64,000 nt of DNA from Deltaproteobacteria bacterium (lineage in GTDB: Bacteria > UBA10199 > GCA-002796325 > JACPFF01), in assembly GCA_016183065.1 (NCBI GenBank), contig JACPFF010000015.1:86796-150795 (forward strand), read 5' to 3'. The notes under the pieces were generated by a model. The model was given only the letters and a program-made list of their open reading frames with translations, was not told the DNA's origin and did no database searches. A program made the translations under genes and the position numbers. Of this stretch, positions 28,786 through 37,337 are shown piece after piece; positions within the stretch are counted from its first letter, which is position 1; each line of letters opens with the position of its first letter.

Positions 28786-29881
28786 ATGCAAGCGTTAAAG
28801 GAACGATACGAGACGGTGCACACATCGATGGCCGCTTTGCGGAGGCATCTTTGACATCGAACAGAAGATCGCGGAATTACAGCGACTGACCGAGGCCTCC
28901 CAGGCCCCTGACTTGTGGAACGATCAGGCGGCGGCAAAAACGGTGACACAACAATTGACGGCAGTAAAAGAGATGATGACGGAGTGGCAGCGTGCGGAAG
29001 GCGCATTGCACGATGTAGAGGCCTCATTCGAATTGCTGGAGGAGGCGGGGGATGCCGAACTCGAACGCGAAGCCGAGCTCAAACTCGATCAGGTCGCCCA
29101 GACCGTGGAACGGTTTGAGTTTCGCCGGATGCTCTCCGGACCACATGACCATGGCGATGCCATCGTGCAAATCAATGCGGGGGCCGGAGGCACCGAGGCC
29201 TGTGACTGGGCAGCGATGTTACTGCGGATGTACGCCCGGTGGGCGGATACGCAAGGATTTCGGGCCGAGCTCGTCGATTTCACGCCGGGCGATGAAGCCG
29301 GGTACCGCAATGTGACGATGACCGTGGCCGGACCGTATGCCTATGGCTATCTCCGCGCGGAAGTGGGGGTCCATCGACTGGTCCGCATTTCCCCGTTCGA
29401 TGCCAACAAGCGGCGGCACACCTCCTTTTGTTCGCTCTTTGTCTTGCCCGATATTGGCGATGAGGTCGAAATCGAAATCAATGAAAACGATCTCCGGGTG
29501 GATACTTTTCGTGCCGGCGGGGCGGGCGGTCAGCACGTGAACAAGACCGATTCGGCCGTCCGCTTGACCCATCTTCCCACCGGCATTGTGGTCGCCTGTC
29601 AGAACGAACGCTCTCAGCACAAAAACCGGGCCCGCGCGATGAAACTCCTGAAGGCGAAGTTGTATGAGGCGGAAGAAGAGAAGAAACGAAAGGCGCGGGA
29701 GGCATTAGAAGCGGAAAAATCCGAAATCGCGTGGGGTTCTCAAATTCGGTCCTACGTGCTACAGCCGTACCAAATGGTGAAAGACCATCGCACCGGCGTG
29801 GAACTCGGGAATGTGCAGGGAGTGCTCGATGGGGCGTTAAACCCGCTCATGCGGGCCTATCTGCTGCAGTCAGGGACCTAG
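28786..29881 (+). CDS. prfB: Peptide chain release factor 2, with programmed +1 frameshift
   Basis: RF2 recognises UGA and UAA. Translation starts at ATG 28786 after GAGGAG, and 22 codons later meets TGA (28852-28854) in the context GGAGG-CAT-CTT-TGA-C, the classic autoregulatory frameshift site with an internal SD 3 bases before CTT. A +1 shift at CTT reads CTT GAC and continues to the stop at 29881, giving 364 residues, the family's length (E. coli 365). The SPF anticodon tripeptide is in [15 protein letters not shown] and the GGQ motif is in [17 protein letters not shown] plain ORF search misses the first part. Confidence 0.96.
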
Positions 29882-29942
29882 ATCGACACCGTATCACGTC
29901 ACAAGACGGAGCGACAGCTGTCACATGACAAGGGGGGATACC

Positions 29943-32105
29943 ATGCGTACCATCGTGATCTGGGGAAGTCTGGTGGTCTTCCTGGCGATCGGATGCCAGC
30001 GGAGAGCGCCTGTGACTCCGGTCCCCACTCCCGACACCGCCTCTCTCTCTGCGGAAGCCATACAACCGCCGGCAAATGCCGCTGAGGCCTCCGCCGACGT
30101 TGCACCCTCTGTGTCAGCCGAACCCGCCGGCGATGTTGCCGACAATACCGAAGCCGAAGCCGAACCACAGGCGGTCGATATTCCGGCGCCGACGGAGGAG
30201 CTCAATGTGACCGATGCGGGCATCACCACTCCTGGAGAAAGCGAGATGCCTGTCGAGACAGCGCCATCGGCAGTGCCGCAGGTGACCACGCCGTTGTTGC
30301 CATCGCCACCGAGCGAACGGCCCCCACAGGATTCCCGACGGCATCGCACCCTCTTTAATCAGGTGGCCGCCCTGTATGTCCCGTTGCAATGGGTGCGTGA
30401 CGTGGGGACACCCCATCAGGTCGATATTGATGCCGAGGAATTGTCGCTGCCGGATGTCCTGCGCCCTGCCTTCGGGCTTTCCAGCGAGGGATGGAGCGAG
30501 ACAACGCCGGTACGACAGGCGATCACCGTCGTGCGCGAGGAGTTAGAAAGACGGAGAGTGCATGCGTTGGAGACGACCGTGGCGCGATTCCACCCGGTGG
30601 TCGAGTCGCCTGCCATCAAGCACCTTTCCGCCGCCGACCAGACCGCTGTGAAAATACTCGCCACGATGGGGGCGCATATCGATCAACTCTACGCCCGGCA
30701 GCTCCATGACGAGGGGCCGACGCTCGTGGCGGACATCTATGCGGCGGGAGCGCCACATGCCCTGCGTCTCTTGCAGTGGCAGGGACTTGCGGCGTGTGAA
30801 CGGATGCGTGCGGGTGACTACTGCAGCCTTCTCCCGACATTCCCGACGATTCGGCCAGGCGGAACGCTCTGGCCGGAGACCGTCTCTTCAGTGCTGTTGG
30901 ACGATCTGAGGGCCCGCGAAGAAACACCCAACCCCTGGCTCTCTTTCGCCACCGTGGTCTCGCGCGATGAGGACGGGACCCTGCAGTGGACGCCCTTTGG
31001 CCGGATGGAGGGCTGGCACGATGATCTTCATCAGATTGCGCAACGGTTTGACGAACTCGCGGCGGTGGAAGGGGCGGAAGCGCTGCGGGAGATGGCCACG
31101 GCCTTTGCCGCGGCATTCCGTGCAGAAACGCCATTCCCTTTTGCCGACGCCATGGCCGCCTGGGGACGGGCCCGGGGGACCATTGAAGTCGTGGCAGGAC
31201 CATTCGCTACGCACGCAGATCCGTGGCAGACGAAAGGGTTCTTCACCTTTCTCCTTGGCGTGCATGATCCAGACACGGCCGCAACACTCGTGACCGCCTA
31301 TCCGCAGCTCCGTCAATCTTTGGAATCCCGCCTGAGTGGACTCGCGCCGCAACAGTATGCGGCACGCACGCTCGGTGCGGCCTCACTGGTCCGACCGATC
31401 ACCGTGCTGGCCGCCGCCGGCGACGCCCGCGGACTGGGAGAGCCGACCTATGCCATGCCGCCACTCGACGCGTTGATTGAGGCTGGAGAGGGGAAACGCC
31501 TCATTTTGCGCAATGTCGCGGCAGCGGTCGGGCCGCTCTATCGCCAGCTGGCCGATCAGCTGCTCGCCGCCACCGATCGAGAGGATGTGACCGCAGAGGG
31601 CATTCTCTCTAATGCGGTGGCAGAGGCCTTGGTTAGTGATGTCGGGCCACAGATGGCCCGCGATCTCCCCTTGGCCGAGACATGGAAGACCCTGCAGCGC
31701 GAAGTAATTGCGCAGTGGGCGTTCGCCTTCTTTGTCCAGCACCAGGTGATCGATGAGCGTCTTGCGGCGCAGTGTACGATGACGCATCTGGTCTCGCTCA
31801 TGCATCGCGTGCGCCAGTCCGCGTCCCCTGTGGCCGCGGTCCAGCTGACCCATCTGGTACGGCAGGGGGCGGTACGGTTGGACGCGGGAGAGATGGTGGT
31901 CGATCGCTCCCGCCTGACACCCGCGTACGAATCGCTCCTCCGAGAAATCATCCGTGTCGCCGCGCGTCCCGAATCCGCCGAGATGGCGACATTGATCAAC
32001 GGGTACACGACCCTGCTCCCCGGGCCAATAGCGCAACGGCTCCACGCACTCGAAAATGTGGCGATGCCGCAACGCCTGGTCGTCCTTTTCACACCTCTTG
32101 AGTAA
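29943..32105 (+). CDS. Large putative lipoprotein
   Basis: 720 residues from ATG 29943, which follows AAGGGGGGATACC (an upstream ATG at 29925 overlaps this SD). Signal peptide MRTIVIWGSLVVFLAIGC with lipobox LAIGC, Cys18. Residues 20-130 are Pro/Ala/Glu/Thr-rich and probably a flexible tether. About 135-720 form one large helical domain without a motif I can name. No HEXXH or other obvious catalytic motif. It ends 3 bases before glnD, so it may be cotranscribed with it. Envelope location is inferred from the lipobox only. Confidence 0.75.
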   Translation: MRTIVIWGSLVVFLAIGCQRRAPVTPVPTPDTASLSAEAIQPPANAAEASADVAPSVSAEPAGDVADNTEAEAEPQAVDIPAPTEELNVTDAGITTPGESEMPVETAPSAVPQVTTPLLPSPPSERPPQDSRRHRTLFNQVAALYVPLQWVRDVGTPHQVDIDAEELSLPDVLRPAFGLSSEGWSETTPVRQAITVVREELERRRVHALETTVARFHPVVESPAIKHLSAADQTAVKILATMGAHIDQLYARQLHDEGPTLVADIYAAGAPHALRLLQWQGLAACERMRAGDYCSLLPTFPTIRPGGTLWPETVSSVLLDDLRAREETPNPWLSFATVVSRDEDGTLQWTPFGRMEGWHDDLHQIAQRFDELAAVEGAEALREMATAFAAAFRAETPFPFADAMAAWGRARGTIEVVAGPFATHADPWQTKGFFTFLLGVHDPDTAATLVTAYPQLRQSLESRLSGLAPQQYAARTLGAASLVRPITVLAAAGDARGLGEPTYAMPPLDALIEAGEGKRLILRNVAAAVGPLYRQLADQLLAATDREDVTAEGILSNAVAEALVSDVGPQMARDLPLAETWKTLQREVIAQWAFAFFVQHQVIDERLAAQCTMTHLVSLMHRVRQSASPVAAVQLTHLVRQGAVRLDAGEMVVDRSRLTPAYESLLREIIRVAARPESAEMATLINGYTTLLPGPIAQRLHALENVAMPQRLVVLFTPLE

Positions 32106-32108
32106 TGC

Positions 32109-34688
32109 ATGCACGATCTCCCACGGCAGCAGACACTCCGCGAACGCCTCACGCAACACCGTGACCGCCTCCGGGCAGCCTATGCGGCCCATGCCACCAT
32201 TGCGGAGTTGCTCCGAGGCCAGACGACATTTTTTGATGCCCTCCTGGCACTTGAATATGCCAGGCTCCAGACCGCGACCGTCCCGCCGGAATCACTGAGC
32301 ATTGTGGCCATTGGCGGTTATGGACGATCGGAATTATCGCCGCATTCAGACCTTGATCTCCTCTTCCTTGCCGAAGGTTCCGCAGCGGAATCCGCCGCCA
32401 GTGCCCTGTTGTATGCCCTCTGGGATGGGGGCGTGGAGGTCACGGGGGTCGTGCGCAGTCTGGCCGATTGCGAGGTGATTTTACGCACCGGGGAGATTCG
32501 GGCGCAGACCGCCTTGTTGGATGCCCGATCGGTTGCCGGCGGGAGAGTACTCTGGGAGGCCTGGCAGACGCGGGCGAGTCGGTTGATGGAGAGCCGCCGA
32601 TGGCAGCAATACTTTGTGCGCGGGAAGCGCGCGGAAATGGCACAGCGGCGGCAACAGTATGGGGGATCGCCATTTCTCCTCGAGCCGAATGTCAAGGAGA
32701 GCGAAGGGGGTCTGCGGGACTGGCAGACGGCCTGGTGGATCGGGCGGGCCCTCCACACCGTCACGCGACCGGAAGATCTGGTGGGCCGATGGTGTCCGCG
32801 CGATGACTGGGATGCGCTGCACTGCGCGCTCGACTGGTTACTCTCGGTCCGATGGGGACTCCATACGATTGCCGGACGGAAACAGGATCGCTTCGGATTT
32901 GATCAACAGACCCAGTTGGCTGCCTTTCATGAGGGAGATGTCGTGTCGCCGGTGCCGTTGCCACCAGAGGCCGAGTTGATGCGGCGATACTATGCCGCGG
33001 CCGCCACGGTGCGCGACATGAGCAATTGGTGCATTGCGCAGTGGTGCCGTTCGCGTTGGCAACGGCGCTATTGGGCTGTACGACTGGCAGCGGTGTCACG
33101 ACCGTGGGCCATCGTGCATGGGACCATGGTGCTTCGGCCGCGGGCGGCGTGGACCGCTCTGGACATCGAGCAGTGCTGGCAGGCCATTGCGCAGCGTGGA
33201 GCGGTCTGTCCGCCAGAGACGCGATATCAATTCCGGCGGTTGCATCAGACCCTCCACGCATTTACCCCCACCACAGGGATCGGTCGGTTTTTTCGCCACG
33301 TCGGACGGATTGCCCCCCTCTTGCGGGAGATGCACCGGACCCTCTGGCTGGAACGGTTCATTCCGGAATTGACGCGTCTGCGCTACCGCATGCAACGGGA
33401 CGCCTATCATTGTTACACGATCGATATGCATCTGATCGAAACCGTGGCGCAGTGTGAGTGGCTCCTGACAGCGCCTCCGCAGGATCTGCCGCCGCACGCC
33501 GATATGGCACGCCGACAGCTAGAGGATCCGCTCCCCGTCGTGCTCGCCGCACTCCTGCATGACATCGGCAAGGGCCGCGGACGTCCGCATGCCCAGGAGG
33601 GGGCGCGACTCGCGGGGGAGGCGGCACAGCGGTGGCGGTTGCCACCGGAGACCATCGCGCTCCTGCAATTTCTCGTCCGATCGCATCAGCTGATGAGCCG
33701 ACTGGCATTTACGCGAGATCTCACGGATGCCGTGCTCATCGAGCAGTTTGCCGATACGGTCGCGTCGCCCGAGCGATTGTCCGCCCTCTTTCTCCTGACC
33801 CTTGCAGATATCCGCGCGGTGGGTCCCAAAGTCTATTCTCCGTGGAAGGGGGAGTTGTTGGGAGCACTCTATGCACGGACCTACCGCTTTATACAACCCG
33901 AGGAGACCACGACGGAGGATACCGGTCTGCGGCGGCAGGCGTTGGTACAGGCCATTACGGCATTACTCACACCGACCGAAAGCGCTCCGCTCGTCGAGCG
34001 GTGGATTGATGGCATGCCGGAACGGTATCTGCGACAGATGTCCCCGGAGGAGATCGCTGCGCATGTGGCCCTCTGGTACACCTTTGGCGAGGTCCCCGTC
34101 GCCCTCTCGCATCGCACCGGGAGCGATGGACGGGTGACGATCGATATCCTGGCGCACGATGCGCCACGCCTGTTTGCCAAGATCTGTGGCGTGTTGGCTG
34201 CACGGGGCATGAATATCGTGGAGGCCCATGCCTTCACCGGGACGCACCACTTTGTCATCGATCGCTTTCTGGTGCTCCCGACTGACCGCTATCAGTATGC
34301 CGCCACCTGGGACGTGGTGCAAAAAGACCTTGCCGATGTGATCCACGGATATCGACAGGTCGCGCCGCTGATCGATCAGCGCAGGCGGGGATTCTTGCGC
34401 CGGCCACGGCGTATTTCCGTGTCGCCGGCGGTCACCGTCGACAATGCCATTTCGGAGGACTATACTGTTTTTGATATCCAGGCGCATGATCGACTCGGTC
34501 TTCTTGCGGCCATTGCGGAGGCGATCTATCAATGCGATTGCCATATTGTGATGGCCAAGGTGTTGACCATTGGAGAACGGGTACAAGACGCTTTTTATGT
34601 CCAGAAGGTGTCGGGCGAAAAAATGGTCGAGGCCGGGGAGATCGCGCAGGTGACCGAGGCCTTGCGTCAGGTAGTGCGGGAGGGGTAG
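32109..34688 (+). CDS. glnD: [Protein-PII] uridylyltransferase / uridylyl-removing enzyme
   Basis: Glutamine sensor that uridylylates and deuridylylates PII proteins. 859 residues. Domains in order: nucleotidyltransferase (VAIGGYGRSELSPHSDLDLLFL near residue 65, with the DxD metal pair), central helical part, HD domain (LAALLHDIGKGRGRPHAQEGA near 475), and two C-terminal ACT domains (RVTIDILAHDAPRLFAKICGVLAARGMNIVEA near 680 and TVFDIQAHDRLGLLAAIAEAIYQ near 790). The set is complete. With rpoN in the window this indicates standard nitrogen control; no glnB or glnA is seen here. Confidence 0.95.
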   Translation: MHDLPRQQTLRERLTQHRDRLRAAYAAHATIAELLRGQTTFFDALLALEYARLQTATVPPESLSIVAIGGYGRSELSPHSDLDLLFLAEGSAAESAASALLYALWDGGVEVTGVVRSLADCEVILRTGEIRAQTALLDARSVAGGRVLWEAWQTRASRLMESRRWQQYFVRGKRAEMAQRRQQYGGSPFLLEPNVKESEGGLRDWQTAWWIGRALHTVTRPEDLVGRWCPRDDWDALHCALDWLLSVRWGLHTIAGRKQDRFGFDQQTQLAAFHEGDVVSPVPLPPEAELMRRYYAAAATVRDMSNWCIAQWCRSRWQRRYWAVRLAAVSRPWAIVHGTMVLRPRAAWTALDIEQCWQAIAQRGAVCPPETRYQFRRLHQTLHAFTPTTGIGRFFRHVGRIAPLLREMHRTLWLERFIPELTRLRYRMQRDAYHCYTIDMHLIETVAQCEWLLTAPPQDLPPHADMARRQLEDPLPVVLAALLHDIGKGRGRPHAQEGARLAGEAAQRWRLPPETIALLQFLVRSHQLMSRLAFTRDLTDAVLIEQFADTVASPERLSALFLLTLADIRAVGPKVYSPWKGELLGALYARTYRFIQPEETTTEDTGLRRQALVQAITALLTPTESAPLVERWIDGMPERYLRQMSPEEIAAHVALWYTFGEVPVALSHRTGSDGRVTIDILAHDAPRLFAKICGVLAARGMNIVEAHAFTGTHHFVIDRFLVLPTDRYQYAATWDVVQKDLADVIHGYRQVAPLIDQRRRGFLRRPRRISVSPAVTVDNAISEDYTVFDIQAHDRLGLLAAIAEAIYQCDCHIVMAKVLTIGERVQDAFYVQKVSGEKMVEAGEIAQVTEALRQVVREG

Positions 34689-34691
34689 GGG

Positions 34692-34913
34692 ATGCGGTAC
34701 TCGATTCTGCTCACACTGGTGCTATTGGTCCTGATCAGTTGGATCGCGTTCCTCGCCCATCGTGATCGTCGCCGCCGTCATCAGCGCGTGCGTGAGGTGA
34801 TCAGCCCAGAGGTTGTGGCCGAGCTTGAAGTCGAAAGAGAAACGGCGTTGTTGCGGAAGGGACACTTTGAACAGGTACTCCATGAGATGGCTGACCGACA
34901 TGACCCCTCGTAA
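34692..34913 (+). CDS. Small single-pass membrane protein
   Basis: 73 residues: one N-terminal membrane helix (ILLTLVLLVLISWIAFLA, about 5-22), a basic patch (HRDRRRRHQR), then a charged helix of about 45 residues. Topology would be N-out, C-in. Starts 3 bases after glnD (GAGGGGTAGGGG supplies an SD) and overlaps the next gene. No family recognised. The size and layout resemble small membrane scaffolds such as cell-division or heme-exporter accessory proteins, without evidence for either. Confidence 0.6.
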   Translation: MRYSILLTLVLLVLISWIAFLAHRDRRRRHQRVREVISPEVVAELEVERETALLRKGHFEQVLHEMADRHDPS

Positions 34914-35565
34914 CCTGCTCCACGCACTCTCGCTGCTCCTCCCCGCGATCTTGGGGAGTGCGGGGTGCGGCGGATGCCCCCATAACGGGGCGGTGACGGT
35001 GGTGAGCAGTCCTCCGGTGCAGTTGACCTATGCGCCGCCGCCTCCACCACCCCCACCACCGATGAAAAAGGTGCAAGAGAGCCTTGTCAGCGCCTCGCCG
35101 CCAAAAAAAGCGCCGCCGCGTGTGGCCGAAGTTCCCCCAGATGAAATTTTGTCAGATCTGACCTCGAGCGGGCCACCCCCGGTGCCGCCATCGGCATTTC
35201 AGGCCGACGATCTGACGATGCGGCTGCGGGAGAAGATGGCCGAGGCCTATGGGGGTGACGTCAGTCGGGTCCCCAATGCCACCATCTATCTCTCGAACGA
35301 TACGATCGAGGGCTTCATCGATTTTTATGAGGAACGCGGATATACGGTCACGCGCATTGCCGTGCCGGTGACGCGGATTTTGCAACCGGTCCTCCGCGAC
35401 AAACCGGAGCTGGCCGAGAAGATTCATCTCGACGATTATGAGGGGATCACCATTCACCAGGTCATGGTCGAGGGGACCGGCGTCAGCGCGGCGGACAAAT
35501 ATATTGACCCCGACACGTATGAAGTGGTTGATCGGCTCTTTGTGACGGAGATGCCCCTGAAATAA
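34900..35565 (+). CDS. Putative lipoprotein with Pro-rich linker
   Basis: 221 residues from ATG 34900; ATG 34882 is an in-frame alternative, and the frame is open further upstream inside the 73-residue gene. Signal peptide NLLHALSLLLPAILGSAGC ends in a Cys that fits a loose lipobox. After a Cys/Gly patch comes a run of nine prolines (about residues 45-55), a spacer able to cross the periplasm or the cell wall. The C-terminal 130 residues are globular with conserved-looking NATIYLSNDTIEGFIDFYEERGY. Function unknown. It lies 9 bases before lysC. Confidence 0.68.
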   Translation: MTPRNLLHALSLLLPAILGSAGCGGCPHNGAVTVVSSPPVQLTYAPPPPPPPPPMKKVQESLVSASPPKKAPPRVAEVPPDEILSDLTSSGPPPVPPSAFQADDLTMRLREKMAEAYGGDVSRVPNATIYLSNDTIEGFIDFYEERGYTVTRIAVPVTRILQPVLRDKPELAEKIHLDDYEGITIHQVMVEGTGVSAADKYIDPDTYEVVDRLFVTEMPLK

Positions 35566-35574
35566 GGATGGACC

Positions 35575-36816
35575 ATGTTGATCGTGCAAAAATATGGCGG
35601 AACGTCTGTCGGATCTGTCGAGCGGATTGCGGCCGTGGCCCGTCACATCCGTGACACGCAGGCCGCCGGTCACCGGATCGTCGTGACCGTGTCGGCCATG
35701 GCCGGCGAGACGAATCGGCTGCTGGCCTTGGTGGGTCGCATGGGGGAGCATCCGAGCGACCGCGAATCCGATGTCGTGGTGAGCACGGGCGAGCAGGTGA
35801 GTGCGGGACTCGTAACACTGGCCGTGCAGCAATTGGGCGTGCCGGCGATTTCACTCCTGTCGCACCAGATCCCGATTATCACGGATGGCATTTACGGCCG
35901 CGCGCGGATCGAGTGGATTCACGCCGAACCGATCCAGCAGCAGCTCGCGGCGGATCAGATCGTCGTCATTCCGGGATTTCAGGGGGTCGATAGCGCTGGT
36001 CACATGACCACGCTGGGCCGTGGCGGGTCGGATACCTCCGCGGTCGCCCTTGCGGCGGCCTTGCAGGCGGATCGGTGCGAGATCTATACGGATGTGGACG
36101 GGATTTTCACCACGGATCCACGCGATTGTCCCCATGCACGGATGATTCAACGGATGGACTACGAAGAATTGCTCGAAATGGCCGGTGCCGGGGCCAAGGT
36201 GATGCATACCCGCGCCATCCAGTTGGGTGCGCGATACCGGATTCCTCTGGAGGTCCGCTCCGCGATGGAGACCGCGATGTCGGGGACGTGCGTGGAGGCG
36301 GAAGACCCCCGGGTCGAGGCGACACTGGTCACCGGCATTTCTGCCACCCGCAATGAAGCCAAGGTGGTGTTGCGTGGCGTCCCCATCGGGACGGGGATTG
36401 CGCACCGGTTCTTTTCTCCCCTGGCGCGTGCCAATATTAATGTCGATATGATCGTCGCAACGACGAATGCCGATGGAGAATCGGAGATCGGCTTTACGGT
36501 CGCCAAGGAGGATTTGCGAAAGACCATGCAGATTACGGAGGGTGTTGCGCGAGAACTCGGCGTGCGCAATGTCGAGGCCGCCGGCGATATCTCCAAAGTC
36601 TCGATTATCGGTCTGGGGATGCGGTGTCACGCCGGCGTGGCGGCGCGCATGTTCGATGCCCTTGCGCAGGCCGGGATCAACATCCAGCTCATATCGACCT
36701 CGGAAATCAAGGTCTCGGTGGTCGTCAATATGGATGAAGCCGCCGCTGCCGTGCAGGCCCTGCACACGGTTTTTGGCCTCGATGCCACCACCGCGGTGCT
36801 CCCTCGGACATCATGA
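35575..36816 (+). CDS. lysC: Aspartate kinase
   Basis: First step of the Lys/Thr/Met pathway: ATP-dependent phosphorylation of L-aspartate. 413 residues. Kinase signature [17 protein letters not shown] at the N terminus; [16 protein letters not shown] and [15 protein letters not shown] in the catalytic domain; two C-terminal ACT domains ([19 protein letters not shown] and [19 protein letters not shown]), the usual sites for feedback inhibition by Lys and Thr. SD AAGGATGGACC precedes ATG 35575. It overlaps the next ORF by 4 bases. Confidence 0.96.
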   Translation: MLIVQKYGGTSVGSVERIAAVARHIRDTQAAGHRIVVTVSAMAGETNRLLALVGRMGEHPSDRESDVVVSTGEQVSAGLVTLAVQQLGVPAISLLSHQIPIITDGIYGRARIEWIHAEPIQQQLAADQIVVIPGFQGVDSAGHMTTLGRGGSDTSAVALAAALQADRCEIYTDVDGIFTTDPRDCPHARMIQRMDYEELLEMAGAGAKVMHTRAIQLGARYRIPLEVRSAMETAMSGTCVEAEDPRVEATLVTGISATRNEAKVVLRGVPIGTGIAHRFFSPLARANINVDMIVATTNADGESEIGFTVAKEDLRKTMQITEGVARELGVRNVEAAGDISKVSIIGLGMRCHAGVAARMFDALAQAGINIQLISTSEIKVSVVVNMDEAAAAVQALHTVFGLDATTAVLPRTS

Positions 36817-37301
36817 AACAGCGCTGGGTGGTCATGGTCACACTCCTCTGGCTTGGCGCGCTCATGACGCTCGACAGGCCGGGATCGGGTTGTCGCGGAG
36901 AGAGGTCGTTTGCGATGCCCTCACGGGCACCGACGGCCGACACCGATTTTCTCCTGTTCGGACACCCGATTGATCTGAATTGTGCATCGACAAGTCTCTT
37001 GCAGACGCTGCCGACGATCGGTCCGACACTGGCGGGGCGCATTGTGCGCGAGCGGACTGTTGGTGGGCTGTTCACCACCGTTGCGGGGCTCCGTCGTGTG
37101 TCCGGCATCGGACCGGTCCGGTTCCGTCTGCTCCAACCCTACGTCACGGTGTCGACAGGGGAATGTGGCGGCGGGTGGAATCGAACCACCGACCTAGGGG
37201 TTATGAATCCCTCGCTCTCACCACTGAGCTACGCCGCCAGGAAGGCCGTGATCTCCGCAAAAACCCCCGACCAGAGGCTGCTACGCGCTTGGCGGGGATG
37301 A
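36813..37301 (+). CDS. Helix-hairpin-helix (ComEA-like) protein, 3' end antisense to tRNA-Met
   Basis: 162 codons overlapping lysC by ATGA. N-terminal hydrophobic stretch ([15 protein letters not shown]), then a DNA-binding helix-hairpin-helix domain of ComEA type at about residues 50-110: DLNCAS-type opening, [16 protein letters not shown] and [15 protein letters not shown]. From residue 118 the frame runs through the complement of a tRNA-Met gene (37166-37238) before its stop, producing a tail ([15 protein letters not shown]) typical of tRNA-antisense translation. The tail may be real, with mRNA and tRNA overlapping antisense, or the original stop was lost. The role in DNA uptake is by family only. 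Confidence 0.6.
   Translation: MKQRWVVMVTLLWLGALMTLDRPGSGCRGERSFAMPSRAPTADTDFLLFGHPIDLNCASTSLLQTLPTIGPTLAGRIVRERTVGGLFTTVAGLRRVSGIGPVRFRLLQPYVTVSTGECGGGWNRTTDLGVMNPSLSPLSYAARKAVISAKTPDQRLLRAWRG
37166..37238 (-). tRNA. tRNA-Met (CAT), elongator type
   Basis: Folds as a full cloverleaf on the minus strand: acceptor GGCGGCG/CGCCGCC, D arm GCTC-GAGC, anticodon loop TTCATAA, T arm GGTGG-TTCGATT-CCACC, discriminator A. The 1:72 pair is G:C and the GGG/CCC anticodon stem of initiators is absent, so it is elongator Met; a lysidine-type Ile-CAT cannot be excluded. The base pair at the foot of the anticodon stem is A:C. CCA is not encoded. It lies inside the 3' end of the ComEA-like ORF on the opposite strand. 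Confidence 0.93.
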
Positions 37302-37337
37302 CATCACCGTAGCGTATTCGGCCGGGAGAATCAAATA

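Noticed and set aside
28913-29881. RF2 starting at 28913
   Set aside because: It would lack the first 42 residues; the frameshift from 28786 gives the full-length protein.
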